Part shown: positions 61,111 through 64,000 of the stretch, one piece after another | Position numbering within the stretch: the stretch's first letter is position 1 | Layout: each line of letters starts with the position of its first letter | Assembly: GCF_019038435.1 (NCBI RefSeq) | Contig: NZ_JAGPOX010000012.1 | Location: 1 to 64,000 of the forward strand | Length of the DNA: 64,000 nucleotides | Direction: 5' to 3' | Source of the DNA: Nocardia alni | GTDB lineage: Bacteria > Actinomycetota > Actinomycetes > Mycobacteriales > Mycobacteriaceae | Notes under the pieces: model-generated | The model's database searches: none | What the model saw: the letters and a program-made list of their open reading frames with translations, nothing else | What the model was told of the DNA's origin: nothing | Translations under genes and position numbers: made by a program

Positions 61111-63998
61111 CAGAACGATCCTGCATTCGGGCTTGCGGTCGCCGTAACGAGGATCGCGACAACCCGGTCCCCGACCGGAGTTCCGGGTGTGATCTCGTCG
61201 GCGCGGGCGAGCACCGTTGCTGCGTCGATGAGTAGCTGTTGGAGTTGGTCGGGTACTGATTCTGCTTCCACGAAGGCTTGATCGGTCCGCAGAAATGCTT
61301 CGGTCATCTCGGGGCGGGTGACCGTCGATGGGTTTCCGTCGGGGCGGGCGAGGTTCAACTCCGTGTGTAAGGTGCGTGCGGCGGTCTCGACGGTGGGGGC
61401 CAACGTGGCGCCGGAGTCCAGCACGGAGTCGATGATCGTCCAGGGTGTGGTTCGCCCGACGATTGTGACCGGTTGCGGGATGTCGGGTGGGGCATCGCCG
61501 AGAGCTGAGCGTCTGGCTCCCAAAACAGGGTCGATGATCCTGTCGGGTGTCAGGATCCCGATCAGGACATCACCTACCTGATGGTGTATGCCGTTGCGTT
61601 CGGCGAGCGCGACCGCTTCGGCCACGGCTGCCTCCAGGCTGTCAGGGGGAATGCTGTCGTCGTTCACAAGTGCTGCAAGTAGGCGGGCTGCGGCCGGATG
61701 TGTGTCTGGGTGCGTCAGCAGTGATCCGGTCTCCAGCGCTGGTAGTACCGTGCGACCCAGCGCTGTGGGATCTCCATGGGACGTGAGCACGGCAGCCCAG
61801 GCAGAGCTGTTGTGAAGTCGTCCGACCAGCACCCTGATGGCGGGCTCTGTCTGCTGCGGCTGGCTTTGGGCCAGTGCGTTCGAGAGGGCTGCGGCAGCTG
61901 TTGTGCCGGAGTCGAGACGGGTCAAAGATAGATCGAGCCCATGCACCAGGAACCCAGAGGCGCCCGCGACGGTGATGGGCCACGTCGTCTGTTCCTGTGA
62001 GCCGTCTTCGTTGTCGGTGAAGTCGCAGAAAATCTCCGCTGCCAGGGGTAGGTCGGCGGCGCAGACATCTCCGAATTTTTCGGCCAGCATGAAGGCGCCG
62101 TGATCTGCTTGTTGGCGACGGGATTCGTTCAAGGACAGGATTCCCCCGCCGCCGAGTGGCACTTGCTCGTCGCGGGTCTCCTTCAGCGTCATCACGATTG
62201 ACGCCATGCGACGCGTCAGCGCCGGGTCCTGGGACGCTGTGGGTGCGACGCATTCGGCAAGCCAGGTGACGACGGTTCCACCCCACTGAGCCAGCGCCTC
62301 GCTGTCATCGAGAAGCCGCGCGACGGCTCTGCGCACCTCCTCGCTTATCGCGACGAGGTGCTGGAGCTGCCGTGCAGTCGCGCCGGCGAGAGATTCCATC
62401 CGTTCGGGCTCGGTCCGGCATCGATCGAGAAGGACAGCCACAGCCCGGCATCTGTCATCAAGGGACGGACCCAATGCAACGGCGGGAGCGCGGCCCTGCA
62501 AAACGTCGACAAGAGCTATGGCCAAGAACCCGTCGATATCGGATGAGGGGGAGTTTTCGGCCAATCGGCGGGCAAGGCTCGCCAGCGGAACAATGGCCGC
62601 GGACTCGTCGGGTAATACTGCGGCGGAGCGGAACGCGCCGATCAGTTGACTGACCAAACGCTGTGTCGGTGTCATGGCGGTCGAGACGTCTGTGTCACCG
62701 CGGGTAGGTGCGAGCGGGAGTAAATCGTCGGGTCGACGAACCAGGTTCACGATCCGTGACGCGAAGGCCAGCGACGCGAGAAGGTGAGGGGAGGCCGCCA
62801 CAGCCCGGCACACCGGCCAGAAGATTCCGGCGTCGCGGCGATTCCAGAGCAGGTCTACCAGGATCTCGAAACTCGGCCTTGCAATGAGCGGGAGCGTCGG
62901 ATCCGTGTCCAGCGTGTGAACAAGCCCGTCCTGGTCGGTTGGAGACAAGAGCACGTAGATGGCCGTGGCGTAGTCGAACAGAATGTTGTGGGTGAACGAC
63001 AGCACCGGCCGGATACCGGGCAGAATCCCGCCCTCGTTGCGTAGCACGCCTCTGCTGAGCAAGTCGTCAAGTACTGGGGACTCGGTGGAAAGGACATGAG
63101 GTTCTTCCTGCGCCACTTCAAGGCCGCGCTGGTCCGTCATGGCCCGGCACAGACGCGCCAGTAGCGTTTCGCGGGCGGTCGTGTCCTCGTCACGAATTCG
63201 CCAAGACCAAAATTCTTCGAGCAGTCCGATACGGCTGTGGACCGAGACCAATTGCGCGTGTTGAGTTTGTGGGAGCCCGTCGGCCAGTTCGGCGGCGAGC
63301 CGGAGATTAAACGGATTGCGCAGCAGGCGACGAAGTTCCGGGTTCGCTTCGGCGAGCAGCGTTGCCAGAGCCATCGGGGGACGGATCGCCTCGTCGAGTT
63401 CGGTCTCCGTGAGGTCGCCGACCAGTAAATGGCGCACAGCCGCGAGTCGGTCGTCGCGTGCCTCGAGACGTGACGATATCGGCGTACCCCGAAACGTTCG
63501 TTGCAGTTGGCGGTTGTTGCGGGCGTCGAACGTTCGTACTGTGGCGATGATCTGCCAGCGGGATCCCTTCAGCGCATCGATCGTCTTACTGAGGAAGTCC
63601 CGGTTTGTGGAGCCGCGCAGCGCATCGACACCGTCGATCAGGACCACGCCGGGCAGCCCGACCCAGGCATCGAGTATGTGCTCCAACGGCGCGGAAAGAG
63701 GGAGCGGGTTCATCCCGGCTATATCGGTGGCACGCAGGACCACCAATTCCCCGACTTTCTCGCGGTCGGCCGCAAACTGCTGAGCGACCGAAGACTTGCC
63801 GGCACCCGCATCGCCCACGATCAGTAGGTTCTCATGACCGGCGTCGGCGATGAGGTCGGTAGCGGCTGCCCGGGAGATGTATAGGCCGCCGGGCACCGGG
63901 AGCTGGGCGTCGGCCTGCAACAACTTCAGGTTTGTCGCGGATTGCTGCCGGAGTGTGGCGATGTCCGCCGCGAATCTCACAGGAGGCGACAGTGCTAT
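61110..63998 (-). CDS. Large P-loop (STAND/NACHT-like) NTPase, 5' end at or beyond the window edge
   Basis: At least 956 residues. Walker A GDAGAGKSSVAQQF lies about 55 residues from the GTG at 63980, and Walker B is VVLIDGVDALRG. The rest is helical with repeat character, typical of STAND sensors. The frame stays open to the last base of the window and no ribosome site precedes the GTG, so residues upstream may be missing, including any effector domain. Coupled with a helical-repeat partner it resembles two-gene anti-phage or stress NTPases, but the class cannot be fixed. Confidence 0.7.
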   Translation of the reverse strand: MALSPPVRFAADIATLRQQSATNLKLLQADAQLPVPGGLYISRAAATDLIADAGHENLLIVGDAGAGKSSVAQQFAADREKVGELVVLRATDIAGMNPLPLSAPLEHILDAWVGLPGVVLIDGVDALRGSTNRDFLSKTIDALKGSRWQIIATVRTFDARNNRQLQRTFRGTPISSRLEARDDRLAAVRHLLVGDLTETELDEAIRPPMALATLLAEANPELRRLLRNPFNLRLAAELADGLPQTQHAQLVSVHSRIGLLEEFWSWRIRDEDTTARETLLARLCRAMTDQRGLEVAQEEPHVLSTESPVLDDLLSRGVLRNEGGILPGIRPVLSFTHNILFDYATAIYVLLSPTDQDGLVHTLDTDPTLPLIARPSFEILVDLLWNRRDAGIFWPVCRAVAASPHLLASLAFASRIVNLVRRPDDLLPLAPTRGDTDVSTAMTPTQRLVSQLIGAFRSAAVLPDESAAIVPLASLARRLAENSPSSDIDGFLAIALVDVLQGRAPAVALGPSLDDRCRAVAVLLDRCRTEPERMESLAGATARQLQHLVAISEEVRRAVARLLDDSEALAQWGGTVVTWLAECVAPTASQDPALTRRMASIVMTLKETRDEQVPLGGGGILSLNESRRQQADHGAFMLAEKFGDVCAADLPLAAEIFCDFTDNEDGSQEQTTWPITVAGASGFLVHGLDLSLTRLDSGTTAAAALSNALAQSQPQQTEPAIRVLVGRLHNSSAWAAVLTSHGDPTALGRTVLPALETGSLLTHPDTHPAAARLLAALVNDDSIPPDSLEAAVAEAVALAERNGIHHQVGDVLIGILTPDRIIDPVLGARRSALGDAPPDIPQPVTIVGRTTPWTIIDSVLDSGATLAPTVETAARTLHTELNLARPDGNPSTVTRPEMTEAFLRTDQAFVEAESVPDQLQQLLIDAATVLARADEITPGTPVGDRVVAILVTATASPNAGSF

Positions 63999-64000
63999 TG

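Noticed and set aside
1..64000. CRISPR arrays, rRNA or tRNA genes
   Set aside because: No regularly spaced short repeats with unique spacers; no cloverleaf-compatible segment or rRNA signature was recognised on reading.

Overview
The window looks like chromosome of a high-GC mycolic-acid actinomycete, most likely Nocardia or a close relative. This is inferred from sequence only: an LGFP-repeat amidase, a mycobacterial-style opp locus with a fused two-ATPase OppD, and the serS / septum-formation protein / small zinc metallopeptidase block, which matches the Rv3834c-Rv3835-Rv3836 neighbourhood of M. tuberculosis.

1 to about 24.1 kb is ordinary core chromosome. It holds a truncated peptidoglycan amidase, a HAD phosphatase, the oppBCD peptide importer with two tandem binding lipoproteins, an agmatine-deiminase homologue that lacks its catalytic Cys, an SDR/AraC divergent pair, two PlsC acyltransferases, a lipoprotein, an MBL-Rieske fusion, a Gfo/Idh/MocA oxidoreductase, a membrane GGDAF-EAL protein, serS and its partners.

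From about 24.1 kb to the end the sequence is accessory. 24.1-30.3 kb resembles the replication/spread part of an actinomycete integrative element: two paralogous four-helix membrane proteins, a DhD/sxH primase, and 5' hairpins with a conserved CTAGACC loop. No integrase, att site or FtsK-type translocase is visible.

30.3-38.8 kb (region A) holds a thymidylate-synthase-fold protein, an ImmA/IrrE protease, an XRE repressor and an acyl-carrier-like protein in one coupled operon. It also has two paralogous MazG-type NTP pyrophosphohydrolases, a protein of the family linked to 5-hydroxymethyl-dU DNA hypermodification, and a DUF3578-DUF3883 candidate nuclease. This reads as a candidate DNA-base hypermodification/restriction island. 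38.9-42.8 kb carries an NB-ARC/TPR regulator coupled to an ECF sigma factor and a small membrane protein.

43.15-52.9 kb (region B) is a ten-gene, mostly overlapping operon on the minus strand: sugar epimerase, a TS-fold enzyme with Asp at the base-selecting Asn position, TobZ/NodU-type carbamoyltransferase, glycosyltransferase, P-loop kinase, SAM methyltransferase, two APH-fold kinases, histidine phosphatase and UDP-glucose dehydrogenase. The set suggests synthesis of a 5-hydroxymethyl-cytosine-type, glycosylated and carbamoylated nucleoside or nucleotide. I regard it as the most likely undescribed system here. An XRE regulator plus flavoprotein, with a divergent five-gene group of small unknown genes, lies upstream. 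The window closes with an IS481 element, an IS110 element and a two-gene P-loop NTPase locus cut by the window edge.
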